Positions 36,442-45,927 of a stretch of DNA of 62,246 nucleotides are shown in pieces. The notes below the pieces were generated by a model, which did not search any database, was not told the DNA's origin, and saw only the letters and a program-made list of their open reading frames with translations. The position numbers were made by a program, and so were the translations under genes. This DNA comes from Helicobacter sp. TUL (GTDB lineage Bacteria > Campylobacterota > Campylobacteria > Campylobacterales > Helicobacteraceae), in NCBI RefSeq assembly GCF_002287135.1, contig NZ_NESU01000011.1:1-62246 (forward strand), given 5' to 3'. The stretch's first letter is position 1. Every line of letters begins with the position of its first letter.

Positions 36442-38649
36442 ATGAAAATCACATATACACTCACAGACGAATCTCCAGCATTAGCGACATATTCATTTTT
36501 GCCTATTGTTAAGGCATTTTTGAGTAAGGCAGGTATCGATGTAGAGACTTCAGATATTTCTCTCTCTGCACGCGTGCTTGCACAATTTCCAGATCGCCTC
36601 AAGCCAGAGCAACGACTCCCAGATGCGTTGGCATCACTTGGTGAGCTTGTGAATCAAGCAGAGGCAAACTTGATAAAAACCCCAAATATTTCTGCATCAA
36701 TCCCCCAACTTAAAGCTACGATTAAAGAGCTTCAAGAAAAGGGCTATAATGTGCCAAATTTCCCTGATGAACCAAAGACACAAGAAGAGCAAGACATCAA
36801 ACAAGCATATCAAAAAGTGTTGGGTTCAGCAGTGAATCCAGTTTTGCGACAAGGGAATTCTGATAGACGCTGCACAAAAGCTGTCAAAGAATACGCAAAG
36901 AAAAATCCTTATAAGGTTGTGCCATTTGATAAAAATAGCAAAAGTCGAGTTGCCTATATGGGTGAGGGCGATTTTTTTGCTAATGAACAAGCAGTGCTTA
37001 TCACAGAGCCTACAAGTGTAAAAATCGAATTTATCGATGAAAATGGCAAAATGCAGGTGTTAAAAAGTGCTCTAAAATTGGAACAAAATGAAATTTTAGA
37101 TGCAACATTTATGGATGTAGAAAAGCTAGAAGAGTTTTATGAAGAGCAAATAAATTATGCCAAAAAAGAGAATATTTTGTTTTCTCTTCACTTAAAAGCT
37201 ACGATGATGAAAGTAAGTGATCCTGTGATTTTTGGACACGCGTTGCAAGTGTATTTCAAAGATCTCTTTGCGGAGTTTGGCGATGAGTTTCAAAAGCTTG
37301 GCGTGAATCCAAATAACGGACTTTCTGAATTACTTAGCAAGATAGAATCTTCAAGCAAAAAAGATGCAATTTTGCAAAAATATCGTGAGATTCTCGCTAC
37401 TAGAGCGCCTATTTCTATGGTAGATTCACAAAAGGGCATTACAAACCTTCATGTCCCTAGCGATGTGATTGTTGATGCCTCTATGCCAGCAATGCTAAAA
37501 AATGGTGCAAGACTTTGGGATAAAGATGGCAAAGAATGTGATACAAATGCGTGTATTCCAGATAAAACATATGCGACAATTTATGAAGCAGTGATAGAAG
37601 ACTTGCACAAAAATGGCACACTTGATCCAAGAGTGTTAGGAAGTGTGTCAAATGTGGGTCTTATGGCGAAAAAAGCCCAAGAATATGGATCACACGATAA
37701 GACTTTTATTGCGCCAAGCAATGGGGTATTTAGAATTGTTGATGAACGCACAAATTCTGTGTTGTTGGAACATAAGGTGCGAGTAGGGGATATTTATCGT
37801 GCCAACCAAGTTAAATACGATGCGGTGCTAAATTGGATTGATTTAGGCATACAAAGAGCAGACATTACAGGTTCTAAAGCAATCTTTTGGCTTGATGAAA
37901 AGCGCCCAAGCAATAAAATTATGATAAACCTTGTCAAGGCGCGTTTGCAAGAGTGTGGTAAAGATATAGAAATTTTAGCACCAAAACAAGCCTGTCTTAA
38001 AAGCCTTGAGCTTATTAGAGCTGGAAAAGATGCAATTTCTATTACAGGTAATGTATTGCGCGATTACCTTACGGATTTATTCCCAATTTTGGAGCTTGGC
38101 ACAAGTGCCAAAATGCTTTCAGTAGTGCCTATGCTGAAAGGTGGTGCGATGTTTGAAACTGGTGCTGGTGGATCTGCACCAAAACAAGTAAGCCAACTTA
38201 TAGAAGAAAATCACTTGCGTTGGGATAGCTTGGGTGAATTTTTGGCATTGCAAGCAAGCCTTGAGTTTTTTGCACAAAAAACTGGTAACACCAAGGCGCA
38301 GATTCTAGCAGATTGCCTTGATGAAGCGATTGCAAAATGGCTTGATAATAACAAAGCTCCTTCTCGCAAAGTCAAAGAAGATGATAATCGCACAAGCCAT
38401 TTTTATCTTGCGTTGTATTTTGCACAAGCACTTGGTGCACAAACAAAAGATAAAGATTTAAGTGCATTTTTTGCTCCTATCGCACAAGATCTCAACCAAA
38501 ATGAATCTAAGATTCATCAAGAGTTTATTGATGCGCAGGGAGTTTCTGTAGATTTGGGCGGATATTATAAATTTGATGATGCCAAAGCACAGAGTGTTAT
38601 GTGTCCTAGCGCTACATTTAACGCGATTTTAGCCAAGATACAAGCGTAA
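36442..38649 (+). CDS. icd: Isocitrate dehydrogenase (NADP), monomeric type
   Basis: The 735-residue monomeric form of the TCA-cycle enzyme. Recognisable segments include LPDALASLGELVNQAEANLIKTPNISAS-like N-terminal sequence (about residues 53-85), the substrate loop around NPVLRQGNSDRR (about 131-142) and the C-terminal GTSAKMLSVVPMLKGGAMFETGAGGSAPK cofactor and substrate region. H. pylori uses the unrelated dimeric enzyme, while Campylobacter has this monomeric one. RBS GAAAGGAAGG precedes the ATG. Confidence 0.95.
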   Translation: MKITYTLTDESPALATYSFLPIVKAFLSKAGIDVETSDISLSARVLAQFPDRLKPEQRLPDALASLGELVNQAEANLIKTPNISASIPQLKATIKELQEKGYNVPNFPDEPKTQEEQDIKQAYQKVLGSAVNPVLRQGNSDRRCTKAVKEYAKKNPYKVVPFDKNSKSRVAYMGEGDFFANEQAVLITEPTSVKIEFIDENGKMQVLKSALKLEQNEILDATFMDVEKLEEFYEEQINYAKKENILFSLHLKATMMKVSDPVIFGHALQVYFKDLFAEFGDEFQKLGVNPNNGLSELLSKIESSSKKDAILQKYREILATRAPISMVDSQKGITNLHVPSDVIVDASMPAMLKNGARLWDKDGKECDTNACIPDKTYATIYEAVIEDLHKNGTLDPRVLGSVSNVGLMAKKAQEYGSHDKTFIAPSNGVFRIVDERTNSVLLEHKVRVGDIYRANQVKYDAVLNWIDLGIQRADITGSKAIFWLDEKRPSNKIMINLVKARLQECGKDIEILAPKQACLKSLELIRAGKDAISITGNVLRDYLTDLFPILELGTSAKMLSVVPMLKGGAMFETGAGGSAPKQVSQLIEENHLRWDSLGEFLALQASLEFFAQKTGNTKAQILADCLDEAIAKWLDNNKAPSRKVKEDDNRTSHFYLALYFAQALGAQTKDKDLSAFFAPIAQDLNQNESKIHQEFIDAQGVSVDLGGYYKFDDAKAQSVMCPSATFNAILAKIQA

Positions 38650-38676
38650 TGTAGAGAGGGTTTGGTAGAAGTTCTT

Positions 38677-39405
38677 ATGCAAAAGGCTTATAAACTTCTG
38701 GCTACCCAAAAAAATCTTTCTCATAATCAAGCTAAAGCCCTGATTGATAAGGGGCTTGTGCTTGTCAATGGCAAAAAGCTTACTCTTGCGCGCACCGAGT
38801 TACCTCAAAATACACACTTTAGTATTATGGAGATTCCAAAACCACAAGTGCTTTTTATGAATGATGAGCTTTTGGCTATTGATAAGCCCGCATTTATAGA
38901 ATCTTATGATTTACAAGCATATTATCAAGATGATGGGTGGGTGTTGCTTCATAGACTCGATAAAGAAACAAGCGGTGTTATTTTGCTTACCAAAGAAGCA
39001 AGTGCATTTAGCAAAAAAGCCAAGGAAGCTTTTAAGCGACGCGAGGTGTATAAAGAATATCGAGCGGTGGTGAGTGGGATTATCCCAGAATCTCTTAGTA
39101 TTAATAAACCCATAAGCACGATAAAAAAAGGCTTTGCACGATCTCGCATTGATAAACATGGCTTAGAAGCCCTTACACACATTAAGCCTTTGGGTGTAGT
39201 TGGCAAAAAGACATTGCTTGAAGTTGTGATTGCTACTGGTAGAACACATCAGATTCGCGTGCATTTAAGCTCCATAAATCATCCGATTGTGGGTGATAGT
39301 GTGTATGGTGGCATATCGGCTCGGCGATTACTTTTACACGCGCATAAAATACGCTTATTGCAGTATGAAATCATATCGCCATTGCCAAAAGAATTTATCC
39401 TATAA
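38677..39405 (+). CDS. RluA-family 23S rRNA pseudouridine synthase (HP0956-like)
   Basis: An RNA pseudouridine synthase with an N-terminal S4 RNA-binding domain (LSHNQAKALIDKGLVLVNGKKL, about residues 15-36) and the RluA catalytic motif HRLDKETSGVILL, in which Asp is the nucleophile. The ending GRTHQIRVHLSSINHPIVGD is the usual C-terminal signature. A TTG at 38662 would add five residues; the ATG at 38677 is my choice, although its ribosome binding site is not strong. In H. pylori a homologue lies next to lgt, as here. Confidence 0.88.
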   Translation: MQKAYKLLATQKNLSHNQAKALIDKGLVLVNGKKLTLARTELPQNTHFSIMEIPKPQVLFMNDELLAIDKPAFIESYDLQAYYQDDGWVLLHRLDKETSGVILLTKEASAFSKKAKEAFKRREVYKEYRAVVSGIIPESLSINKPISTIKKGFARSRIDKHGLEALTHIKPLGVVGKKTLLEVVIATGRTHQIRVHLSSINHPIVGDSVYGGISARRLLLHAHKIRLLQYEIISPLPKEFIL

Positions 39406-39414
39406 GATTTTTCT

Positions 39415-40213
39415 TTGCATTGCTACCTTGTCTTTAAGCCTAGTTTTGCAGGTATCGAGCGTGTGCAAGATAAATTGGAGCGTTTGTGGCGTATAGATTC
39501 TAACAACATAGACAATGATACAAGATACATTCTTACGCCTACACAACAAGAAGAGTTTTTGCTTGCTATTTTTGAGGTAGGAAGCAATATCTTAGAGCAT
39601 AATTTTTATCATTATAAATTGAGTGAATCTACCAAATATCGCTATTTGCGCAATGCAAAATTTTTGGCTAGACACAAAATTGTGTGCAAGATTATGCCCA
39701 CAAAAGTGGATTTTTTGTTTAGTCCAAAATATTTATGCAGTTTTGAGAAATCACCAAAATATGCAAATGGCAGGGGAATGCGTCTTGTTTTTAGATTCTC
39801 TAAAGTATCTCTTGCTAGAATCTCGCACAAAGTTTGTCTTAGAATATCATATGGAGCAGATGGTGGAGATTTCAAAGATAGCCTTACAAGATGGCATACA
39901 AGCATTAAAAGTCGTAGGCAAAATCAAGACATATACCACCTTTTTAGATTTCAAACAAGAGCTAGAATACTATATCCAAGCCTTTAGCAATAATGACAAA
40001 GAGGGCAAATATGCCTTGCAAGGCGATGTGTTTAGAATCTATTTTGTGCGAGCCCACCCACTTAATTCTTATGTATTGGGCTATTTATGTAAATTGCATA
40101 TTTATGATAAATTTTCTATTGAAGTGATTGTTGATACATTTCGTATGTTTGCATTTTTTGAGGATTTGGATTTGGTTGATGTGTTTAGTGTCAAGATAAA
40201 AGAGGAGGAGTGA
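39415..40213 (+). pseudogene. Histidine-kinase-like ATPase-fold protein, split by a frameshift
   Basis: The first frame shows an HATPase (anti-sigma/RsbW-type) N box (EEFLLAIFEVGSNILEH) and a G2-like box (NGRGMRLV). It continues in the wrong frame after about 39790. The next frame picks up at LDSLKYLLLESR and runs to 40213, just before lgt. One T fewer in the T5 run at 39788-39792 joins them (RLVLDSLKY), giving a protein of about 265 residues with an ATPase domain and an unrecognised C-terminal domain. The start at 39415 is a TTG and is uncertain. It may be decayed, switchable or a sequencing error. Confidence 0.6.
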
Positions 40214-40214
40214 G

Positions 40215-41087
40215 TTGAGAGAGTGGAGTGCGTGGAATCTTTTCTACACATACTTTGATCCTATCGCATTTGAGATTTTTGGATTTAAGGTGCATTGGTA
40301 TGGGTTATGCTATGTTGGGGCATTGCTTCTTGCGCTGTTTATTGCTTCATTTTTACTCAAACGCTTTAAGAAACGATTTAATATAGAATCTAAATACTTA
40401 GAGAGTTATTTTTTGTGGGCAGAGCTTGGTGTGATTTTGGGTGCTAGGATTGGGTATTTGTTTATTTATGGTGATAGTATGTATTATCTTATGCACCCTT
40501 GGCAGATTTTTAATCCTTTTAATGCACAAGGCGAATTTGTAGGGATTGCGGGATTTAGCTATCATGGCGGTGTTATTGGATTTTTGCTTGCCACGATACT
40601 TTTTTGCGTGATCAAACAACAACCCATTTTGCGTTATCTCGATCTTGCGACATTTTCGATACCTCTAGCCTATGTGCTTGGAAGAATTGGAAATTTTTTA
40701 AATCACGAGCTTTTTGGGCGCGTGATAGATTCAGATTCTGCATTGGCATTTTTGGGTGTTTTGGTCAATGGAGAATTACGCTACCCTAGTCAGCTTTTTG
40801 AGGCATTTTTGGAAGGTATTGTGGTATTTGTGTTGATGGCTGTTGCCTTTAGATTCTGTAACAAAGACGGGTATTTAAGCGTGGTGTATGGATTGGGCTA
40901 TGCGTTGGCACGTTTTGTGTGTGAGTTTTTTAGAGAAGCAGATTCACAAATGGGTTATTATGGATCTTTGGGGCTTTCTATGGGACAGATTCTTAGCATT
41001 ATAATGTTTGTAGGTGCAGGAATATTGTTTTTTGTTATATATACTCAAACAAGTCCGAATCCAAGGAGGAAGCAATGCAAAAAATAA
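40215..41087 (+). CDS. lgt: Prolipoprotein diacylglyceryl transferase
   Basis: Lgt moves diacylglycerol from phosphatidylglycerol to the lipobox cysteine of prolipoproteins in the inner membrane. 290 residues with seven or so membrane segments. The conserved His is in FSYHGGVIGF and the Lgt signature is GRIGNFLNHELFGR. The start appears to be TTG at 40215, directly behind AGGAGGAG and the stop of the previous gene. The 3' end overlaps panB by 13 bases. Confidence 0.94.
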   Translation: MREWSAWNLFYTYFDPIAFEIFGFKVHWYGLCYVGALLLALFIASFLLKRFKKRFNIESKYLESYFLWAELGVILGARIGYLFIYGDSMYYLMHPWQIFNPFNAQGEFVGIAGFSYHGGVIGFLLATILFCVIKQQPILRYLDLATFSIPLAYVLGRIGNFLNHELFGRVIDSDSALAFLGVLVNGELRYPSQLFEAFLEGIVVFVLMAVAFRFCNKDGYLSVVYGLGYALARFVCEFFREADSQMGYYGSLGLSMGQILSIIMFVGAGILFFVIYTQTSPNPRRKQCKK

Positions 41088-41866
41088 CACTCTCAACATT
41101 TAAAAACTACAAGAAAAATGCTCAAAAGATTGTCGCTATTACCGCTTATGATGCCCTAATGGCAGGTATTTTTGATGAATATGCGGATATGATTTTGGTG
41201 GGGGATAGTTTGCATATGAGCTTTAATGCTAGTAGCGACACGCTTGGCATTAGTGTAGATTCTATGATTTATCACACACAAGCGGTGTGTGCTGGAGCTA
41301 AGCGAGCGCTTATTGTGGCAGATATGCCTTTTGGGAGTTATTATAACACTGATGAGGCACTAAAAAATGCCTTGAAATTTTACACACAAACGCGTTGTGA
41401 TGCGCTAAAGCTTGAAGTGAATGCAGATAAATTAGGTATGATAGAATCTCTTGTTAAAGAGGGCTTTGCGATTATGCCTCATATCGGATTAAAGCCACAA
41501 TCAGTGCGCGGTGAGGGTGGATACAAGATAAAGGGCAAAGATGAAAAAGAAGCAAGAGAGCTTATTGATCTTGCAAAAGAATTGGAGCGTGTGGGAGCAT
41601 TTGGGATTTTGCTAGAGGGCGTAAAAAGCGAAGTTACAGCCACCATTACACAGCAAGTCAATGTGCCAGTGATTGGGGTAGGATCTGGTGTAGAATGTGA
41701 TGGGCAGATTCTCGTGTGGAGCGATGCTTTTGGATTTTTTAATGAATTTAAGCCCAAATTTGTGCGTTATTATGCAAATGGCAGAGAATTTTTAAGCCAA
41801 GCTATGAAGCACTATGCCAATGATGTGCGCTCAAAGGCATTTCCAAATGATGAGGAAAGTTACTAA
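41075..41866 (+). CDS. panB: Ketopantoate hydroxymethyltransferase
   Basis: PanB makes ketopantoate from 2-oxoisovalerate and methylene-THF, an early step of pantothenate and CoA synthesis. 263 residues with ITAYDALMAGIFDEYADMILVGDSLHM (Mg and substrate binding) and the VGGEGGYKIKG-type loop read here as VRGEGGYKIKG. AAGGAGGA precedes the start. ruvB follows four bases later, the same pair as in H. pylori. Confidence 0.95.
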   Translation: MQKITLSTFKNYKKNAQKIVAITAYDALMAGIFDEYADMILVGDSLHMSFNASSDTLGISVDSMIYHTQAVCAGAKRALIVADMPFGSYYNTDEALKNALKFYTQTRCDALKLEVNADKLGMIESLVKEGFAIMPHIGLKPQSVRGEGGYKIKGKDEKEARELIDLAKELERVGAFGILLEGVKSEVTATITQQVNVPVIGVGSGVECDGQILVWSDAFGFFNEFKPKFVRYYANGREFLSQAMKHYANDVRSKAFPNDEESY

Positions 41867-41869
41867 AGT

Positions 41870-42883
41870 ATGGAAAAAGTAAATATTGATCGCGTTGTAG
41901 AAGTTCAAAGTATAGATTTTGAAGATAATGAAACAAGTTTGCGTCCTAGTGCGTGGGAAGAATACATCGGACAAGAAAATATCAAGAAAAACTTGCAAGT
42001 CTTTATCCAAGCAGCAAAATTGCGTAATGATTGTTTGGATCATATTTTGTTTTTTGGACCTCCAGGGTTGGGAAAAACTACGCTAAGCCATATCATTGCC
42101 CAACAAATGGGTGCTAATATCAAGGTTTCTGCTGCGCCTATGATAGAAAAAACCGGCGATTTGGCGGCGATTTTGACAAACTTAAGCGATGGGGATATTT
42201 TGTTTATTGATGAGATTCATCGCTTAAGCCCTGCAATAGAAGAGATTCTCTACCCAGCTATGGAGGATTTTAGACTTGATATCATCATCGGTTCAGGACC
42301 GGCTGCCCAAACGCTTAAAATTGATTTACCCAAATTTACGCTTATTGGTGCTACAACGCGCGCAGGTATGCTTTCAAACCCACTGCGTGATAGGTTTGGT
42401 ATGAATTTTAGAATGGAGTTTTATTCCACGCAAGAGCTTGATAAAATCGTGCAAATAGCAAGTCATAAATTAAATACACGCATAGATTCTGCAGCAAGTC
42501 AAGAGATTGCTAAGCGTTCTCGTGGCACACCAAGGATTGCGTTACGATTATTGCGACGCGTGCGAGATTATGCGCAAGTGGCACAAGAAGCAAGTATTAG
42601 CGCCACATGCACGCATTACGCACTAGAACAATTAGGCGTGAATGACTTGGGATTTGATAGTTTGGATTTGCGCTATCTAGGACTTTTGGCGGAAAATCGA
42701 GGAAAGCCAATGGGTCTTAGCGCACTTTCTGCGGCACTTAGCGAAGATCAAGGGACAATCGAAGATGTGATTGAACCCTATTTGTTGGCAAACGGCTATC
42801 TTGAACGCACAGCTCGGGGCAGGATTGCCACACATAAGACATATGAACTCTTGAAATTCCCTCAACCAAACACGCTTTTTTAA
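41870..42883 (+). CDS. ruvB: Holliday junction branch-migration ATPase RuvB
   Basis: 337 residues of the AAA+ motor that drives branch migration with RuvA. Walker A is [13 protein letters not shown], Walker [14 protein letters not shown], and the arginine-finger/sensor region is [18 protein letters not shown]. The C-terminal winged helix contains [13 protein letters not shown], which binds DNA. Length and motifs are complete. Confidence 0.97.
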   Translation: MEKVNIDRVVEVQSIDFEDNETSLRPSAWEEYIGQENIKKNLQVFIQAAKLRNDCLDHILFFGPPGLGKTTLSHIIAQQMGANIKVSAAPMIEKTGDLAAILTNLSDGDILFIDEIHRLSPAIEEILYPAMEDFRLDIIIGSGPAAQTLKIDLPKFTLIGATTRAGMLSNPLRDRFGMNFRMEFYSTQELDKIVQIASHKLNTRIDSAASQEIAKRSRGTPRIALRLLRRVRDYAQVAQEASISATCTHYALEQLGVNDLGFDSLDLRYLGLLAENRGKPMGLSALSAALSEDQGTIEDVIEPYLLANGYLERTARGRIATHKTYELLKFPQPNTLF

Positions 42884-42908
42884 TATTTCTTGTTAAGAAA
42901 ATGTGTCA

Positions 42909-42942
42909 TATAATCGAATTTAAAGCGTCTTTAGGGTAGAAT
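42909..42942 (+). promoter_or_regulatory. Two candidate -10 boxes upstream of ppi-ftsA-ftsZ
   Basis: TATAAT (42909-42914) and GTAGAAT (TAGAAT at 42937-42942) lie in the 107-base gap between ruvB and the periplasmic isomerase gene, 49-77 bases before its ATG. Either could start the cell-division operon. The second is closer to the usual distance. Confidence 0.4.
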
Positions 42943-42990
42943 TAGCCTCTTTAAACTTTTTGATATTTTTAGATTCTAAGGTTTTGTGTA

Positions 42991-44487
42991 ATGATAACAT
43001 GGATGCAAAGACATAAAAAATGGCTTGTGATTACAATTTGGATTAGCGCAATTGCTTTCATTGGTGCTGGTGCGATTTCGTGGGGAGGTGGCGGATTTAG
43101 CTTTAGTGCTGATAAAGCCGCTCAGGTTGGAGATATAAAGATTAGCATGAATGAGTATTATACACAATACCAAGCACTCTATAATGAGCAGATGCAACGA
43201 TCCCAAGGTGATTTTGATGAAGTGCGCGCAAAGGCTATGGGATTGCCTATACAGGCATTGCAAAAACTTATCGCTCAAGCTCAATTACGAGCTTTTGGCG
43301 AGGATTTGGGTTTGCAGGTGAGTGATGAAGAGGTATTTGAGCTTTTGCGTCATACACAGGCGTTTATGGTAGATGGTGCCTTTAATGATGAGGTATATAA
43401 AAATGCCGTGCGTTCAATGGGATTGCGCACTGATAACTACGAAGAACAACTCAAAAATGATATATTAGCCCAAAAGGTATTTTATGGATTTTTGTCTATG
43501 GTAGATCCGACCTCCAAGACAGAGGAGTTAAGTTTGGCACTTCCTATGGGAATACAAGATAGACTTGAAATACAAATCCTTGAGGCTCCAAAACTCACTA
43601 TGAGTGATGCTGATATTAAAGCATATTGGGAGGAACACAGCGCACAATGGCGTAGTCCAGAAAAATTTCAGCTTGAATATATCAAAGTATTGGCTAAAGA
43701 TCAGGTTGCAAGTGATGAAGAGATACAAAAGCGTTATGAGACTAGCAAGGGAATGTTTGCAGATGAAAATGGCAATATACCGCCTTTTGAATCTATCCAA
43801 GAAGAAATCATAGATTTAGAGCGCAAAGATCAGGCTTGGAAAGCTGCAAGTAGAAGCTATGCGCCTTTCAAAGATGGAGAGCTAAAAGGAGAGATTGTAG
43901 AGATCGCGCTTGTTAATGAGGATTTTATACAAGCACAAGGCGTTATCTTAAATACTCAAGCAATAAAAACGCTCAAAGATTCTCCACAAGGACAAACTCT
44001 AAAGCCTATTGAGCAAGATGATGGCTATGTGATTATAAAGATTCTTAGCAAAACTCCAGCACAACCAAAGACATATGAAGAAGCAAGAGATGAAGCCAAA
44101 GCCGAACTTTTGGTGCACAAACAAGCAGAGTTTTTACAAGAGAGTGCAAAAAAACAGCTTGAAACCTTTAAGGGTGTGGATATAGGGTTTTGGTCTTTAG
44201 ATTCTTTTTCTCAAGATAAAATTGAGCGCATTTCTAAGCTTGGACTTAACGCAATGGAATTTATGGAAGTATTAGGGCAGATTTTCCACTCTGAATCTAA
44301 GAGTGGATTTATTCCATTAGGACAAAAGATGCTTTTGTATAAAATCACTGATCAAAAACTTGAAAAACCAAATGCCACAGAATTACATTCAATGAGTGCA
44401 TACTTTAAGCAGCAAGTGTATATGATACTTTTTGGTGAGTATCTTAATAAACATTATCCACCAAAAATTTTTATGGATCTTGATTAA
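42991..44487 (+). CDS. SurA/PpiD-like peptidyl-prolyl isomerase, membrane anchored
   Basis: A 498-residue periplasmic folding factor. The N-terminal membrane anchor is about residues 12-31. A SurA N-terminal-type chaperone domain spans roughly 40-210 (GDIKISMNEYYTQYQALYNEQ), and a parvulin-like or chaperone C-terminal half follows. The parvulin domain is not obvious by motif, so the protein may act as a chaperone more than an isomerase. In H. pylori a homologue (HP0977) precedes ftsA, as here. It has few Cys and many Gln/Lys, typical of periplasmic proteins. Confidence 0.82.
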   Translation: MITWMQRHKKWLVITIWISAIAFIGAGAISWGGGGFSFSADKAAQVGDIKISMNEYYTQYQALYNEQMQRSQGDFDEVRAKAMGLPIQALQKLIAQAQLRAFGEDLGLQVSDEEVFELLRHTQAFMVDGAFNDEVYKNAVRSMGLRTDNYEEQLKNDILAQKVFYGFLSMVDPTSKTEELSLALPMGIQDRLEIQILEAPKLTMSDADIKAYWEEHSAQWRSPEKFQLEYIKVLAKDQVASDEEIQKRYETSKGMFADENGNIPPFESIQEEIIDLERKDQAWKAASRSYAPFKDGELKGEIVEIALVNEDFIQAQGVILNTQAIKTLKDSPQGQTLKPIEQDDGYVIIKILSKTPAQPKTYEEARDEAKAELLVHKQAEFLQESAKKQLETFKGVDIGFWSLDSFSQDKIERISKLGLNAMEFMEVLGQIFHSESKSGFIPLGQKMLLYKITDQKLEKPNATELHSMSAYFKQQVYMILFGEYLNKHYPPKIFMDLD

Positions 44488-44499
44488 TGAGGAGCATAT

Positions 44500-45912
44500 A
44501 TGCAAGAAGATCTTAATCCTAATAACATTACATTAGCTATCGACATTGGCTCAAGCAAGATTCATGTGCTTATCGCAGAAACTATCGGTGATGCTCCTCG
44601 TGTGATAGGTTGGAGCACATGTGAATCTCAAGGAGTGCAAAAAGGCATTGTTACAAATATTGAGCAAGTGAGCCTAAATTTACGACAAGCTATAAGAGAT
44701 GCGACAAATATGGCAGGAATCAAAGCCAAAAAAGCGATCGTCTCTATTTCTGGAGCTCATGTAGAATATACTTCCTCAAGTGCTGTGGCAAATATTCCGG
44801 AACGCGCCGAGATTCAGATTCGTGATATTGAACGCCTTATGCAAGCTTGTGTATATAATGCATCTTTAAAAAAAGAATATGTGCCTATTCATGTGTTGCC
44901 TTATAAGTTTTCGGTTAGGGATTATAAAGTGCCTATTGAAGACCCACTTTTTATGAATGCCGATAACCTTGAATGTCATGCATATATTGTGATGGCAAAA
45001 AAATCTATTGTAGAAAATCTTAAAAAGATTCTCACAAAGTGTGAAGTTGAGGTAGAAGATATTGTGCTTAGCTCTTATGCGTCTTCTATAGCTGTGCTTA
45101 CACCAGAGGAACGCAGACAAGGAGCGGTATGTATTGATATTGGAGCACAAACTTGTGATCTTATGATTTATAGTGGTGCGTCAATGTGCTATGGAAGCTA
45201 TTTCCCTGTAGGTTCTGCACATATCACTTCAGATATTGCTAGAGTGCTTGGTATTTCACGCGAGGTAGCAGAAAAGCTCAAGGTTGAATATGTAGATATG
45301 ATTGTGCAAGAGGGCGATGCGCAAAGAGGGCTTAATATTTCTTCCAAAGATGCCGAGAACAAAACTATTCCTGTTACGACATTACACAAGATCACAGAAG
45401 CTAGAGTGCGCGAAACACTTGATGTATTAGCAGGTATTATTGAAAATAGTGGTATGCGAGATCAGATTGGTGGTGGTGTGGTGCTTACTGGTGGCATGAC
45501 AAAACTCAAAAACCTTGAGCAATATTTGCACCAAGCATGTGTTATGCACCCACTACCAGTAAGAATAGCTACTCCAACTGGAGTAAGTGGGGGATTTGAG
45601 ATTCTAAAAGATCCCGAAATGGCGACAGCAGTTGGACTTGTGTTGTATGCATCAGGGTATTTTACAAATTACGAATTGACAATGCAAAATACAATAAAAA
45701 TGCGTAAAAGTCATGGTATGCAACCTACTATGCAAGGCTTATCAAGTGGATTTCAAGAGGGGAATGTGCAAGACTTACAGATTAAAAAACAAGTTTTGCC
45801 TATGCAACCTAAACAAAAAACACAAAATACCGATGTAGAGGGAAGTGGTGTCAAAGTTGGGGGTGATAATCTCTTGCAGCGCGCTTGGAGATGGTTAAGC
45901 CAGTTATTTTAA
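44500..45912 (+). CDS. ftsA: Cell division protein FtsA
   Basis: An actin-like protein of 470 residues that tethers FtsZ to the membrane. Phosphate motifs are LAIDIGSSKIHVLIAE (near 10) and VCIDIGAQTCDLMIY (near 210), and the adenosine motif is GGVVLTGGMTKLKNLE (near 325). The C-terminal amphipathic helix (LLQRAWRWLSQLF) is the expected membrane-binding end. RBS TGAGGAG precedes the start. Confidence 0.96.
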   Translation: MQEDLNPNNITLAIDIGSSKIHVLIAETIGDAPRVIGWSTCESQGVQKGIVTNIEQVSLNLRQAIRDATNMAGIKAKKAIVSISGAHVEYTSSSAVANIPERAEIQIRDIERLMQACVYNASLKKEYVPIHVLPYKFSVRDYKVPIEDPLFMNADNLECHAYIVMAKKSIVENLKKILTKCEVEVEDIVLSSYASSIAVLTPEERRQGAVCIDIGAQTCDLMIYSGASMCYGSYFPVGSAHITSDIARVLGISREVAEKLKVEYVDMIVQEGDAQRGLNISSKDAENKTIPVTTLHKITEARVRETLDVLAGIIENSGMRDQIGGGVVLTGGMTKLKNLEQYLHQACVMHPLPVRIATPTGVSGGFEILKDPEMATAVGLVLYASGYFTNYELTMQNTIKMRKSHGMQPTMQGLSSGFQEGNVQDLQIKKQVLPMQPKQKTQNTDVEGSGVKVGGDNLLQRAWRWLSQLF

Positions 45913-45927
45913 TATGAGGATATGGTG

